This document shows positions 42,558-50,828 of a stretch of 64,000 bases of DNA, in pieces. Position 1 is the stretch's first letter. Every line of letters begins with the position of its first letter. The position numbers were made by a program, and so were the translations under genes. The notes beneath the pieces were generated by a model, which saw only the letters and a program-made list of their open reading frames with translations, was not told the DNA's origin and did no database searches. The stretch comes from Romboutsia_C sp015668195 (GTDB lineage: Bacteria > Bacillota > Clostridia > Peptostreptococcales > Peptostreptococcaceae). The stretch is from assembly GCF_015668195.1 (NCBI RefSeq), contig NZ_JADPFC010000001.1:558001-622000 (forward strand). Direction: 5' to 3'.

Positions 42558-43121
42558 ATGGATAAGTTTATAATGCCAACTCTTCAAATAGAAGAAATGG
42601 GAGAAGCTAGTGTTGGAACAAGATCAGATGAAGTAGTTATAGGGATAGGACCTGCATTTTTAAAATATCAAACTAAAACTATAGTTAATATAAAACATGA
42701 TGAAGTATTAAGAGAACTTATAGCAGGTATAGAAGAAGAAGGATTAAATGCTCGTGTTGTTAGAATACTAAGAACCTCTGATGTTTCATTTATGGCAAAT
42801 GATGCTGCTAAATTAAGCGGTTCAGGAATTGGTATAGGTATTCAATCAAAGGGAACAACAGTTATACATCAAAAGGATTTACTTCCATTAAACAATGTAG
42901 AACTTTTTCCACAAGCACCTCTTTTAGATTTAGATACTTTTAGAGCAATAGGAAAAAATGCAGCAAAATATGCAAAGGGAGAATCACCAAATCCAGTACC
43001 AACTAAAAATGATCAAATGGCTAGACCTAAGTTTATGGCAATAGCTGCATTACTTCATATAAAGGAAACAAAACATATTATAGAAAATAAAAAACCAAAT
43101 GAGATAAAAGTTAAATTCTAA
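42558..43121 (+). CDS. dhaB2/pduD: Glycerol/diol dehydratase, medium subunit
   Basis: A 187-residue protein; the ATG at 42558 has AAGGAG 9 bases upstream (the TTG at 42549 is too close). MDKFIMPTLQIEEMGEASVG, then TSDVSFMANDAAKLSGSGIG and PLLDLDTFRAIGKNAAKYA are conserved in the cobalamin-binding medium subunit. The long N-terminal extension of PduD (total about 224), which targets it to microcompartments, is absent; length fits soluble DhaB2/GldB. It lies 13 bases after the large subunit. Confidence 0.94.
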   Translation: MDKFIMPTLQIEEMGEASVGTRSDEVVIGIGPAFLKYQTKTIVNIKHDEVLRELIAGIEEEGLNARVVRILRTSDVSFMANDAAKLSGSGIGIGIQSKGTTVIHQKDLLPLNNVELFPQAPLLDLDTFRAIGKNAAKYAKGESPNPVPTKNDQMARPKFMAIAALLHIKETKHIIENKKPNEIKVKF

Positions 43122-43141
43122 TTATAGAAAGGAGAAATTTC

Positions 43142-43564
43142 ATGCAAAAAAATAGAATAACACCTAAGGATTATCCTTTAGCAACGAAGATACCAAATCT
43201 TATAAAGACTCCAACAGGTAAAAAACTAGAAGATATAACATTAGAAAGTGTTATGTCACAAGATATAAAGCCTGAAGATATAAGAATATCTAAAGAAACT
43301 TTAGAGATGCAAGCTCAAATAGCTGAAGGAATGAATAGAAATGCAATAGCAAGAAATTTCAGAAGAGCAGGTGAACTTATTAGTGTTCCTGATGAAAGAA
43401 TATTAGAAATGTATAATGCATTAAGACCTTTTAGATCGACAAAAGAAGAATTACTTGAAATAGCTAATGAGCTTGAAAACATTTACAATGCTAAAGTAAA
43501 TGCAGATTTTATAAGAGAAGCGGCAGAGGTTTATGAAGTTAGAAAAAAACTAAGAGTAGAATAA
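43142..43564 (+). CDS. dhaB3/pduE: Glycerol/diol dehydratase, small subunit
   Basis: A 140-residue subunit with KDYPLATKIPNLIKTPTGKK, EGMNRNAIARNFRRAGELIS, VPDERILEMYNALRPFRSTK and NAKVNADFIREAAEVYE, the conserved core of the gamma subunit. It completes the (alpha-beta-gamma)2 holoenzyme. Shine-Dalgarno AAAGGAG; 20 bases after the medium subunit gene. Length as usual for DhaB3 (about 141), shorter than PduE (about 173), again without extension. Confidence 0.94.
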   Translation: MQKNRITPKDYPLATKIPNLIKTPTGKKLEDITLESVMSQDIKPEDIRISKETLEMQAQIAEGMNRNAIARNFRRAGELISVPDERILEMYNALRPFRSTKEELLEIANELENIYNAKVNADFIREAAEVYEVRKKLRVE

Positions 43565-43586
43565 TAAATAAAAGGATGTAAGCAAA

Positions 43587-45404
43587 ATGAAAATAATAGC
43601 AGGTGTAGACATTGGAAATGCTACTACCGAAGTAGCAATTGCAAAAGTTTATGATGATAAAGTAGATTTTATTTCTAGCAGTATAGTCCCAACTAGTGGA
43701 ATAAAAGGAACAAAAGAGAATATAAAGGGTGTAATTTCATCTTTAAATATTGCTCTTAATAATGCAAAGCTAAAAATGGAAGATTTAGATTTAGTTAAAA
43801 TAAATGAAGCAGCTCCAGTTATAGGAGATGTGGCTATGGAAACTATAACTGAAACTATAATAACTGAATCAACTATGATAGGGCATAATCCATCTACACC
43901 TGGTGGAGAAGGCCTAGGTATAGGTAAAACCATAGATATAAGAGATTTAGAAAAATTAGAAAATATAGATTTAAAAGAAAGCTATATTCCTCTTGTATTA
44001 GAAGATATAAATTTTTTAGAAGCATCATATAGAATAAATTTTGCAGTTGAAAGAGGAATAAATATAACTGGTGCAATTGTTCAAAGAGATGATGCAGTAT
44101 TAATAAATAATAGATTAAATAAAAAAATACCAATAGTAGATGAAGTAACTTTACTTGAAAAAGTACCTCTAGACATGTTATGTGCAGTTGAAGTTGCTAT
44201 TAAGGGAAAGATTATAGATAAGTTATCAAATCCTTATGGGATAGCGACTGTGTTTAATTTAACTTCTGAAGAAACTAAGATGATTGTTCCTATATCTAGA
44301 GCACTTATAGGAAATAGATCTGCAGTAGTTATAAAAACTCCTAAAGGAGATGTTAAGGAGAAAAAAATTCCTGCTGGTAAGATAATTATCGAAGGAGAAA
44401 GAAGAAAAGAAATAGTTGATGTTGGACAAGGTGCTAAGAAGATAATGGATGGAGTTAATTTAAGTTTACCAGTTTGTGATATAAAAGGTGAAGCTGGGAC
44501 CAATGCAGGTGGAATGATTGAAAGAGTAAGACAGGTAATGAGTAGCCTTACAAACCAAAACATATGTGATATTAAAATACAAGACTTATTAGCTGTAGAC
44601 ACATTCATACCACAAAAAGTAAAGGGTGGTCTTGCAAAAGAATTTTCAATGGAAAATGCTGTAGGAATAGCAGTTATGGTTAAAGCAGATAAACTTCAAA
44701 TGCAAATGATAGCAGATGAACTTGAAGAAAAGTTAAAGATAAAAGTTGAAGTTGGTGGAGTAGAAGCTGACGTTGCTATAAAAGGAGCATTAACAACTCC
44801 AGGTACTAGCGTACCTCTTGCAATACTTGATATGGGAGCAGGTTCAACAGATGCTTCTATAATAAATAGTAAAGGTGAAGTTAAATCAATACATTTAGCA
44901 GGTGCAGGAAATATGGTAACTATGCTTATAAAATCAGAGCTTGGCCTTGAAGATTTTTCAACAGCTGAAGATATAAAGAAGTATTCTTTAGCAAAGGTAG
45001 AATCACTATTTAATATAAGACATGAAGATGGAAGTGTAGAATTTTTTGAAAAACCATTAGACCCATCAGTATTTGCAAAAGTTGTAATTATAAAAGACAA
45101 TGAACTGATTCCTATAGATGGTCAAAATTCAGTTGAAAAAATAAAGAATATACGAAGATTAGCTAAAGAAAAAGTGTTTGTTACTAACTGTCTAAGAGCA
45201 CTTAGCATAGTATCTCCTACAGGCAATATTAGAGATATTGAATTTGTAGTATTAGTTGGAGGATCATCTTTAGATTTTGAAGTACCACAACTTATAACTG
45301 ATGCACTATCTCATTATGGGGTTGTAGCAGGTAGAGGAAATATAAGAGGAATAGAAGGTCCAAGAAATGCAGTAGCAACAGGGCTTATATTAGCATCTAA
45401 ATAA
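43587..45404 (+). CDS. ddrA/pduG: Dehydratase-reactivating factor, large subunit
   Basis: A 605-residue actin/Hsp70-like ATPase: IIAGVDIGNATTEVAIAKV (phosphate 1), VKINEAAPVIGDVAMETI, STPGGEGLGIGKTIDI, PLAILDMGAGSTDASIINSK (phosphate 2) and FVVLVGGSSLDFEVPQLI. It exchanges damaged cobalamin bound to the inactivated dehydratase for intact coenzyme, using ATP. Start after AAAGGATG, 22 bases from the small subunit gene. Confidence 0.95.
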   Translation: MKIIAGVDIGNATTEVAIAKVYDDKVDFISSSIVPTSGIKGTKENIKGVISSLNIALNNAKLKMEDLDLVKINEAAPVIGDVAMETITETIITESTMIGHNPSTPGGEGLGIGKTIDIRDLEKLENIDLKESYIPLVLEDINFLEASYRINFAVERGINITGAIVQRDDAVLINNRLNKKIPIVDEVTLLEKVPLDMLCAVEVAIKGKIIDKLSNPYGIATVFNLTSEETKMIVPISRALIGNRSAVVIKTPKGDVKEKKIPAGKIIIEGERRKEIVDVGQGAKKIMDGVNLSLPVCDIKGEAGTNAGGMIERVRQVMSSLTNQNICDIKIQDLLAVDTFIPQKVKGGLAKEFSMENAVGIAVMVKADKLQMQMIADELEEKLKIKVEVGGVEADVAIKGALTTPGTSVPLAILDMGAGSTDASIINSKGEVKSIHLAGAGNMVTMLIKSELGLEDFSTAEDIKKYSLAKVESLFNIRHEDGSVEFFEKPLDPSVFAKVVIIKDNELIPIDGQNSVEKIKNIRRLAKEKVFVTNCLRALSIVSPTGNIRDIEFVVLVGGSSLDFEVPQLITDALSHYGVVAGRGNIRGIEGPRNAVATGLILASK

Positions 45405-45414
45405 GGAGTAAGCT

Positions 45415-45771
45415 ATGATTATAAAGAGTTATGATTTAGATATACCTAGTATATATGTATATCACTCAGCTGATACAGATATAGATGAATTTAAAGAAGT
45501 TTTGTGGGGAATAGAAGAAGAAGAAATTCCGTATATAGTAAAACAAATGGAATTTGATGACTGTGAAACTTTAAGTTATGAAGCATCTTTAAAATCTAGG
45601 TTATCTATAGGCATTGGTATAAATAAAGAAAAGATAATTTTAACCACTAATAAATTAAAAAAAGATAAACCATTATTTTGCATAGATTTTAACCAAGAGT
45701 TAAAAGTATTTAGAAACTTAGGAGCTAACGGAGCAAGATTAGTTAAAGGAATTGAACTTAAAAAAATATAA
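45415..45771 (+). CDS. ddrB/pduH: Dehydratase-reactivating factor, small subunit
   Basis: A 118-residue partner resembling the dehydratase medium subunit fold: IPSIYVYHSADTDIDEFKEV, VLWGIEEEEIPY, SRLSIGIGINKEKIILTTNK and NLGANGARLVKGIELK. It binds the large subunit and swaps for the dehydratase beta subunit during reactivation. It lies 10 bases after ddrA with AAGGAG overlapping its stop region. Confidence 0.93.
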   Translation: MIIKSYDLDIPSIYVYHSADTDIDEFKEVLWGIEEEEIPYIVKQMEFDDCETLSYEASLKSRLSIGIGINKEKIILTTNKLKKDKPLFCIDFNQELKVFRNLGANGARLVKGIELKKI

Positions 45772-45786
45772 AGAGGTGAAGTTACT

Positions 45787-46212
45787 TTGAAAAAATTAAA
45801 TGAGTACAAAGAATTAAGCTTAGAAATAGTTAAAGAAATGGCTAAAGCAGCAGAAAAAAAAGCTTTAGAAATAAATGTACCTGTAGTATTTTCAGCAGTT
45901 GATAAAGGTGCAAACCTTATGTTAATGCATAGAATGGAAGATGCTTTTATAACAAGTATAGAAATATCAATAAACAAAGCATTTACAGCTGCTTGTTTAA
46001 AACAAGGAACTCATGAGATAAGTGAAGTTGTTCAACCAGGAGAATCTTTATATGGACTTCAACTTACAAACAATGCTAGGATAGTTCCTTTTGGTGGAGG
46101 TCTACCAATTGTAGTAGATGGACAAGTTGTAGGAGCTGTAGGCGTAAGTGGAGGATCAGTAGAAGAAGATAGATTAATAGCACAAGCTGCGGTTGATGCT
46201 TTTCATATGTAG
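45787..46212 (+). CDS. GlcG/HbpS-family protein (PduO C-terminal-like)
   Basis: A 141-residue protein from TTG with GAGGTGAAG upstream. Typical family blocks are VPVVFSAVDKGANLMLMHRM, SIEISINKAFTAACLKQGT, LQLTNNARIVPFGGGLPIVV and VGAVGVSGGSVEEDRLIAQA. In PduO the same domain is fused to a cobalamin adenosyltransferase and binds haem; here it is alone, and no adenosyltransferase is in the window. It may help cobalamin or haem handling for the dehydratase. Last but one gene of the unit. Confidence 0.9.
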   Translation: MKKLNEYKELSLEIVKEMAKAAEKKALEINVPVVFSAVDKGANLMLMHRMEDAFITSIEISINKAFTAACLKQGTHEISEVVQPGESLYGLQLTNNARIVPFGGGLPIVVDGQVVGAVGVSGGSVEEDRLIAQAAVDAFHM

Positions 46213-46310
46213 CATCTTTCAATGACTCAGAATTAATGGGTGGAAAATCAGCATATTAATATAATTATCCCCTTTCAGAAATGAAGGGGGAATTTAATGG
46301 GGGAAATATT

Positions 46311-47018
46311 ATGGATTTAAGATTTTTTGCAGAATTAGTAGGAACAATGATATTAGTATTACTAGGAGACGGAGTTGTAGCTAATGTAATACTTAAAAAA
46401 ACAAAAGGTGTAAATGGTGGAATAATATCTATAACAGCTGGTTGGGCATTTGCAGTTACGATACCAGTATTTATGTTTGGCAATTTAAGTGGAGCTCATT
46501 TTAATCCAGCAGTAACATTAGCTCTTGCATTTATTGGAAAGTTTCCATGGGTAGATGTTCCCATGTATTTAATAGCACAATTTATAGGAGCATTTATAGG
46601 TGCTTCACTAGTACTAATTTCTTATTATGACCATTTTAAATTAACTGAAGATAAAAGTATTAAATTAGGGGTATTTTGTACAGCCCCAGAAGTTAGAAAC
46701 TTAAAGTCAAACTTTGTAATTGAATTTATAGGAACTTTTATATTAATGTTTGCAATATTAGGTATAGGAGAATATCCATTAGCTGATGGGATAAGTCCAA
46801 TTGCAGTAGGTATAATAGTATGGGGTATAGGTTTAAGTTTAGGAGGACCTACTGGATATGCTATAAATCCAGCTAGAGATTTAGGGCCAAGACTTGCACA
46901 TTTTATACTACCAGTTCCAAGTAAAGGAGATTCTGATTGGAAATATGCTCCAATACCAGTTATAGCGCCTGTATGTGGAGCTATAGTTTCAGCATTTATT
47001 TACAGTATAATATTTTAA
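46311..47018 (+). CDS. glpF/pduF: Glycerol/propanediol facilitator (aquaglyceroporin)
   Basis: A 235-residue protein; ATG 46311 has GGGGGA 6 bases upstream (the ATG at 46281 lacks this). Six membrane helices, the two NPA boxes SGAHFNPAVTLALAFIG and GYAINPARDLGPRLAHFI. The Asp after NPAR marks a glycerol-conducting channel, not a strict aquaporin. It probably lets glycerol or 1,2-propanediol through the membrane for the upstream dehydratase, matching pduF/pocR-pdu neighbourhoods. A small inverted repeat CCCCTTTCA/TGAAGGGG lies at 46268-46287 before it. Confidence 0.93.
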   Translation: MDLRFFAELVGTMILVLLGDGVVANVILKKTKGVNGGIISITAGWAFAVTIPVFMFGNLSGAHFNPAVTLALAFIGKFPWVDVPMYLIAQFIGAFIGASLVLISYYDHFKLTEDKSIKLGVFCTAPEVRNLKSNFVIEFIGTFILMFAILGIGEYPLADGISPIAVGIIVWGIGLSLGGPTGYAINPARDLGPRLAHFILPVPSKGDSDWKYAPIPVIAPVCGAIVSAFIYSIIF

Positions 47019-47113
47019 TGTTAAATATAGAGGATATATTAAAACAAATGTTGTATTAGCAATAAAAATAAATTAAATAATGATTAATATAAACTTACAA
47101 ATAATATTAATTT

Positions 47114-47159
47114 AAATAAAAAGCCATGTATAAATATATTTATACATGGCTTTTTATTT
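47114..47159. terminator. Bidirectional terminator (23-bp perfect palindrome)
   Basis: The arm AAATAAAAAGCCATGTATAA (and 3 more bases) is mirrored exactly; T-runs on both sides. It ends the dehydratase-facilitator unit. Confidence 0.92.
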
Positions 47160-47168
47160 GAAAATAAC

Positions 47169-47180
47169 AGTGGTACCACT
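47169..47180. other. 12-bp palindrome AGTGGTACCACT upstream of ddl
   Basis: A perfect palindrome, with GTGGTACT repeated at 47212. It could be an operator; no partner is known. Confidence 0.3.
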
Positions 47181-47289
47181 ACCGCTTAAAACTTATATAT
47201 ATGTGGTACTTTAAATAAAACTAATTTAATCATATAATCTTAATATAAACAAGAAAAGAAATAATTGACATATATAGGAGATGAATAAA

Positions 47290-48192
47290 ATGATGAAAGT
47301 TGGAGTTATAATGGGTGGTGTATCTTCAGAAAGAGAAATATCACTAAAATCAGGAAGAGGAATACTAGGTAGTATAGATAAAAATAAATATGAAGTAGTA
47401 GAAGTAATACTAGATTCAAAACAAGATATATTTGAAAAAGCAAAAGGATTAGATTTTGCACTACTTGCACTACATGGAGAATTTGGAGAAGACGGAACAG
47501 TTCAAGCAATACTTGAAGCAATGGATATACCATACTCAGGATGTGGACCTTTAACTAGTGGTTTATGTATGGACAAAAATATGAGTAAAAAAATATTAAA
47601 AGAAGGAAACATACCAACAGCTCCTTGGACTACTGTAAAGGATTTAGATAAAATAGATTATGAAAAAATAGAAGAAATTGGATATCCTTTATTTATAAAG
47701 CCAAATAGTGGAGGTTCTAGTGTAGCTACATTTTTAATAAAAGATAAAAGTGAAATATATGACGCAGTTAAAGAAGTATTAAAATATGATAAAGAAGCTA
47801 TGATAGAAAAATATATAAAAGGTGAAGAATACACTTCATTTATATTAAACGGAGAAGTATTCCCTACAATATCTATAAAAACAGAAAATGAATTCTTTGA
47901 CTATGAAGCTAAATATTCACAAGATGGAAAAGGTGCTAAGGAAGAAGTAGTGTACCTAGATAAAGATTTACAAGAAAAAGTAAATGAAGTTTCTAAAAAA
48001 TGTTGGGATGCTTTTAACTGTAGAGTTTATGTAAGAGTTGATGTTATAATAAGTGAAGGAGTACCTTACGTTTTAGAACTTAACACATTACCAGGAATGA
48101 CAGCTACTAGTTTAATACCTCAAAGTGCAAAAGCTAGAGGTATAGAGTATAGTGAGTTAATAGATAAGATAATAGAATATTCACTAGCTTAA
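47290..48192 (+). CDS. ddl: D-alanine--D-alanine ligase
   Basis: A 300-residue ATP-grasp enzyme: VGVIMGGVSSEREISLKSGR, ALHGEFGEDGTVQAILEAMD, IPYSGCGPLTSGLCMDKN, PLFIKPNSGGSSVATF, EKYIKGEEYTSFILN and LELNTLPGMTATSLIPQSAK. It joins two D-Ala for peptidoglycan. ATG at 47290 is chosen since AGGAG (47276-47280) directly abuts the in-frame ATG at 47281. Monocistronic, unrelated to its metabolic neighbours. Confidence 0.94.
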   Translation: MMKVGVIMGGVSSEREISLKSGRGILGSIDKNKYEVVEVILDSKQDIFEKAKGLDFALLALHGEFGEDGTVQAILEAMDIPYSGCGPLTSGLCMDKNMSKKILKEGNIPTAPWTTVKDLDKIDYEKIEEIGYPLFIKPNSGGSSVATFLIKDKSEIYDAVKEVLKYDKEAMIEKYIKGEEYTSFILNGEVFPTISIKTENEFFDYEAKYSQDGKGAKEEVVYLDKDLQEKVNEVSKKCWDAFNCRVYVRVDVIISEGVPYVLELNTLPGMTATSLIPQSAKARGIEYSELIDKIIEYSLA

Positions 48193-48229
48193 AAGTAATT
48201 AATAAAACTTTATAAATTCTAAAACTATA

Positions 48230-48252
48230 AGGAGGAACGAATCGTTCCTCCT
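48230..48252 (+). terminator. Intrinsic terminator (GGAGGAAC family)
   Basis: AGGAGGAACG / CGTTCCTCCT with AAT loop; weak T-run. The 25 bases before it (AAACTTTATAAATTCTAAAA) recur before the hairpin at 52154. Confidence 0.8.
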
Positions 48253-48293
48253 ATATTTATTGTCTAAATAAAACTAAATAAGGAGAGTATTAA

Positions 48294-49118
48294 ATGATAG
48301 AAATTTTAATAAATAGTCTTGAAAATCTATTTGCAGTTTTAGGCATTTTTATAGTTTTTGGCCTTATATTTAATGTAATTCAAGTTATAAATGAAAGACT
48401 TATAGTATCTACCTTTGGGTTTAAAGGATTAGTAGTTACTGGATATATAGGAACAGTAGTGCATGAACTAAGTCATATGATAATGGCAAAGATATTTAAT
48501 CATAAAATAGTTAAATTTAAGCTATTTAGACCTAATAAAGCACTTTCAGATGGAGTATTTGGATACGTCAAGCACTCTTATAAATCAAATAGTTTGTATC
48601 AAAGAGTAGGAGATTTTTTTATAGGAATAGCACCTATGATATTTGGGACAGCTTTAATATGGTTAATAATGATGGTTTTAACTCCTAATACTTATAATGA
48701 TCTTATAAACAATATAAATGTTATAGAGTATTTAAATAGCTTAAATAATATAGATATAAACAGTATAATAAATATTTTATTAATACAAACAAAAGTAATA
48801 ATAGATAGTATGTTTCTAACTAAAAATATTTTTAGTATTAGTCATATAATAATGCTTATATTAGTTTACTCTATTTCAACTCATATGACTCTAAGTAAAA
48901 AAGACATACAAGGAAGTTTAAATGGATTAGGAGTATGTTATATTATATCTATTATATTGACTATAATTAGTATAATATTTAAAGAAAAAAGTATATTTTT
49001 ATATGGTTTAATTACAAAATTTAACATATACACAATATCTTTTTTAATGATTGGATTAATATTTTCACTCATTACATTAGTTATAACTTTTATCCTAAAT
49101 AGGATTTTAAATAATTAA
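48294..49118 (+). CDS. Polytopic membrane protein with HELSH zinc-protease motif
   Basis: A 274-residue protein with six or more membrane helices. Helix two contains TVVHELSHMIMAKIF (about residues 55-69), an HExxH metal site inside a membrane segment, as in M50 site-2 proteases. A second M50 motif (N/L-D-G type) is not evident; the nearest is YQRVGDFFIGIAPMIFG. So it may be a distant intramembrane protease or an inactive relative. Shine-Dalgarno AAGGAGAG. Substrate unknown. Confidence 0.7.
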   Translation: MIEILINSLENLFAVLGIFIVFGLIFNVIQVINERLIVSTFGFKGLVVTGYIGTVVHELSHMIMAKIFNHKIVKFKLFRPNKALSDGVFGYVKHSYKSNSLYQRVGDFFIGIAPMIFGTALIWLIMMVLTPNTYNDLINNINVIEYLNSLNNIDINSIINILLIQTKVIIDSMFLTKNIFSISHIIMLILVYSISTHMTLSKKDIQGSLNGLGVCYIISIILTIISIIFKEKSIFLYGLITKFNIYTISFLMIGLIFSLITLVITFILNRILNN

Positions 49119-49153
49119 TAAAAATACTTATTAATATAGAGGTGATATAGTAC

Positions 49154-50596
49154 TTGATATTTTCAAATATAGATTTTAATGATGAAGAACCAATATATAT
49201 ACAAATAAAAAATAACATAAAAGACATGATATCAAAAGGTATGCTCACTAAAGGAAGTAAATTACCTTCTACTAGAGAACTTAGTGAAATACTAAATGTA
49301 AGTAGAAACTCAGTTATATCTGCCTTTGAAGATTTAAAAGATGAAGGTGTCATACACTCACAAAAAGGCAAAGGAACTTTTGTAAGTATATCTAATGTAT
49401 CTAAGGAAAATACTTGGAATATAAATTGGGATGAAAAATATAATAATTATGCAAAATTATGCGAAGATCTTGATATAGTAAAAAGTGAAATACCATGGGA
49501 AAAAAATTTAATATCTTTTAAAAGTATATCTCCTCAAGGAGAATTATTTGATATTGACGAAATAAAAAAATCATTTTTAAATAGAATATCTCTTGAAGGT
49601 CATAAGCTACTTAACTATGGCTATGCAAAAGGATATCAACCACTTATTAACTATTTACTTTCATATATGGAGGATAAGGGAGTTGATACTTCTAACAAAG
49701 ACATACTAATAACTAATGGATTTACTGAAGGGCTTGATATAATACTATCTTCATTTACTAAAAAAGGAGATACTATTATATGTGAAAATCCTACTCATAA
49801 TACTGCTATAAAACTTTTTAAGGTTTATGATTTAAATATATTAGGAATTGATATGACTGATAATGGAATGGATTTAGAAATTTTAGAAAAAGAGCTTAAA
49901 AATAATGATGTTAAGCTTTCCTTTATAGTTCCATCATATCACAATCCAACAGGTGTAGTTATGAGACACAAAGAAAGGTATGAATTATATAATATAATGA
50001 AAAAGTACAATGTACCTATAATAGAAGATGGCTTTAATGAGGAACTACTTCATACAGGGTCTCATATATGTCCAATTGCAGCCCTTGATGGTGCATCTAA
50101 TGGAGTATTGTACATAGGAAGCTTTTCAAAGGTACTTTTTCCTGGTATGAGAATAGGTTGGATATTAGCAGATAAGAGTATTATAAATAAATTAGAAAGT
50201 GTTAAAAGATGTAAAAATATTCATGTATCTTTTTTAGACCAAGCTATTTTATATGATTATTTAAATAATGGCTCTTTTGAAAAATATATGAAAAAGATTA
50301 GAAAGTTTTATAAGGAAAAATATGAATTTGCATTAGAGTGTGTAAAAAAATATATACATACAGACTATATTATGGGCGAAGGTGGACTTCATATATTTTT
50401 AAAGTTAGATAATATAAATAGCAGGGAATTATTAGCTAGGTGCTATGAAAAAGGTGTTATATTTATGTGTGGAGATGTATTTTATACAGATAATAGTGGA
50501 TATGATACATTAAGACTTGGATTTTCAAGGCTTGATTTTGATGATATTGAAAAAGGAATTAAGATAATTGGTTCTGTTATAGATGATATTAGGTAA
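49154..50596 (+). CDS. MocR/PdxR-type GntR regulator fused to an aminotransferase fold
   Basis: A 480-residue protein from TTG with GAGGTGAT upstream. The first ~75 residues are a GntR winged helix (EPIYIQIKNNIKDMISKGML, SKLPSTRELSEILNVSRNSV, GKGTFVS). The rest is a type I aminotransferase fold (INYGYAKGYQPLINYL-like, SFIVPSYHNPTGVVM, IEDGFNEELLH, IGSFSKVLFPGMRIGW with the PLP lysine). MocR proteins sense PLP or amino compounds. It lies 35 bases after the HELSH membrane gene; no obvious target gene is adjacent. Confidence 0.9.
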   Translation: MIFSNIDFNDEEPIYIQIKNNIKDMISKGMLTKGSKLPSTRELSEILNVSRNSVISAFEDLKDEGVIHSQKGKGTFVSISNVSKENTWNINWDEKYNNYAKLCEDLDIVKSEIPWEKNLISFKSISPQGELFDIDEIKKSFLNRISLEGHKLLNYGYAKGYQPLINYLLSYMEDKGVDTSNKDILITNGFTEGLDIILSSFTKKGDTIICENPTHNTAIKLFKVYDLNILGIDMTDNGMDLEILEKELKNNDVKLSFIVPSYHNPTGVVMRHKERYELYNIMKKYNVPIIEDGFNEELLHTGSHICPIAALDGASNGVLYIGSFSKVLFPGMRIGWILADKSIINKLESVKRCKNIHVSFLDQAILYDYLNNGSFEKYMKKIRKFYKEKYEFALECVKKYIHTDYIMGEGGLHIFLKLDNINSRELLARCYEKGVIFMCGDVFYTDNSGYDTLRLGFSRLDFDDIEKGIKIIGSVIDDIR

Positions 50597-50640
50597 TAAA
50601 AAAGTGAAATTAAAAAATAAGATATATAAATTATAATTTT

Positions 50641-50672
50641 AATAAGAGGAACAAATCGATCCTCTTATTTTT
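50641..50672 (+). terminator. Intrinsic terminator (GGAGGAAC family, diverged)
   Basis: AATAAGAGGA / TCCTCTTATT then TTTTTT, with ACAAATCGA loop. Confidence 0.82.
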
Positions 50673-50828
50673 TACTTTAAAAAAATATTAGATTAACAAA
50701 TAAGTTCTTATAAAATATCATCATTTATTGCAGCTTTATAAATAAGTAGAATAGCTTATACTTGGTATGGAAAAAATAAAAAAGCAGAGTGATTTTTTAA
50801 CATGTAATATAAAGGAGTATATAAGATA

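Noticed and set aside
43649..45100. Several open frames on the minus strand of ddrA
   Set aside because: The plus strand is a highly conserved reactivase gene; the minus frames lack ribosome sites and family features.
40880..47018. Bacterial microcompartment (pdu) operon
   Set aside because: No BMC shell protein gene and no N-terminal encapsulation extension on the dehydratase subunits within the window.
47161..47220. Possible T-box element (AGTGGTACCACT followed by ACCGC) before ddl
   Set aside because: The T-box core UGGNACCGCG is not kept, the preceding 150 bases contain the facilitator's terminator and not a stem I, and ddl is not a usual T-box gene.
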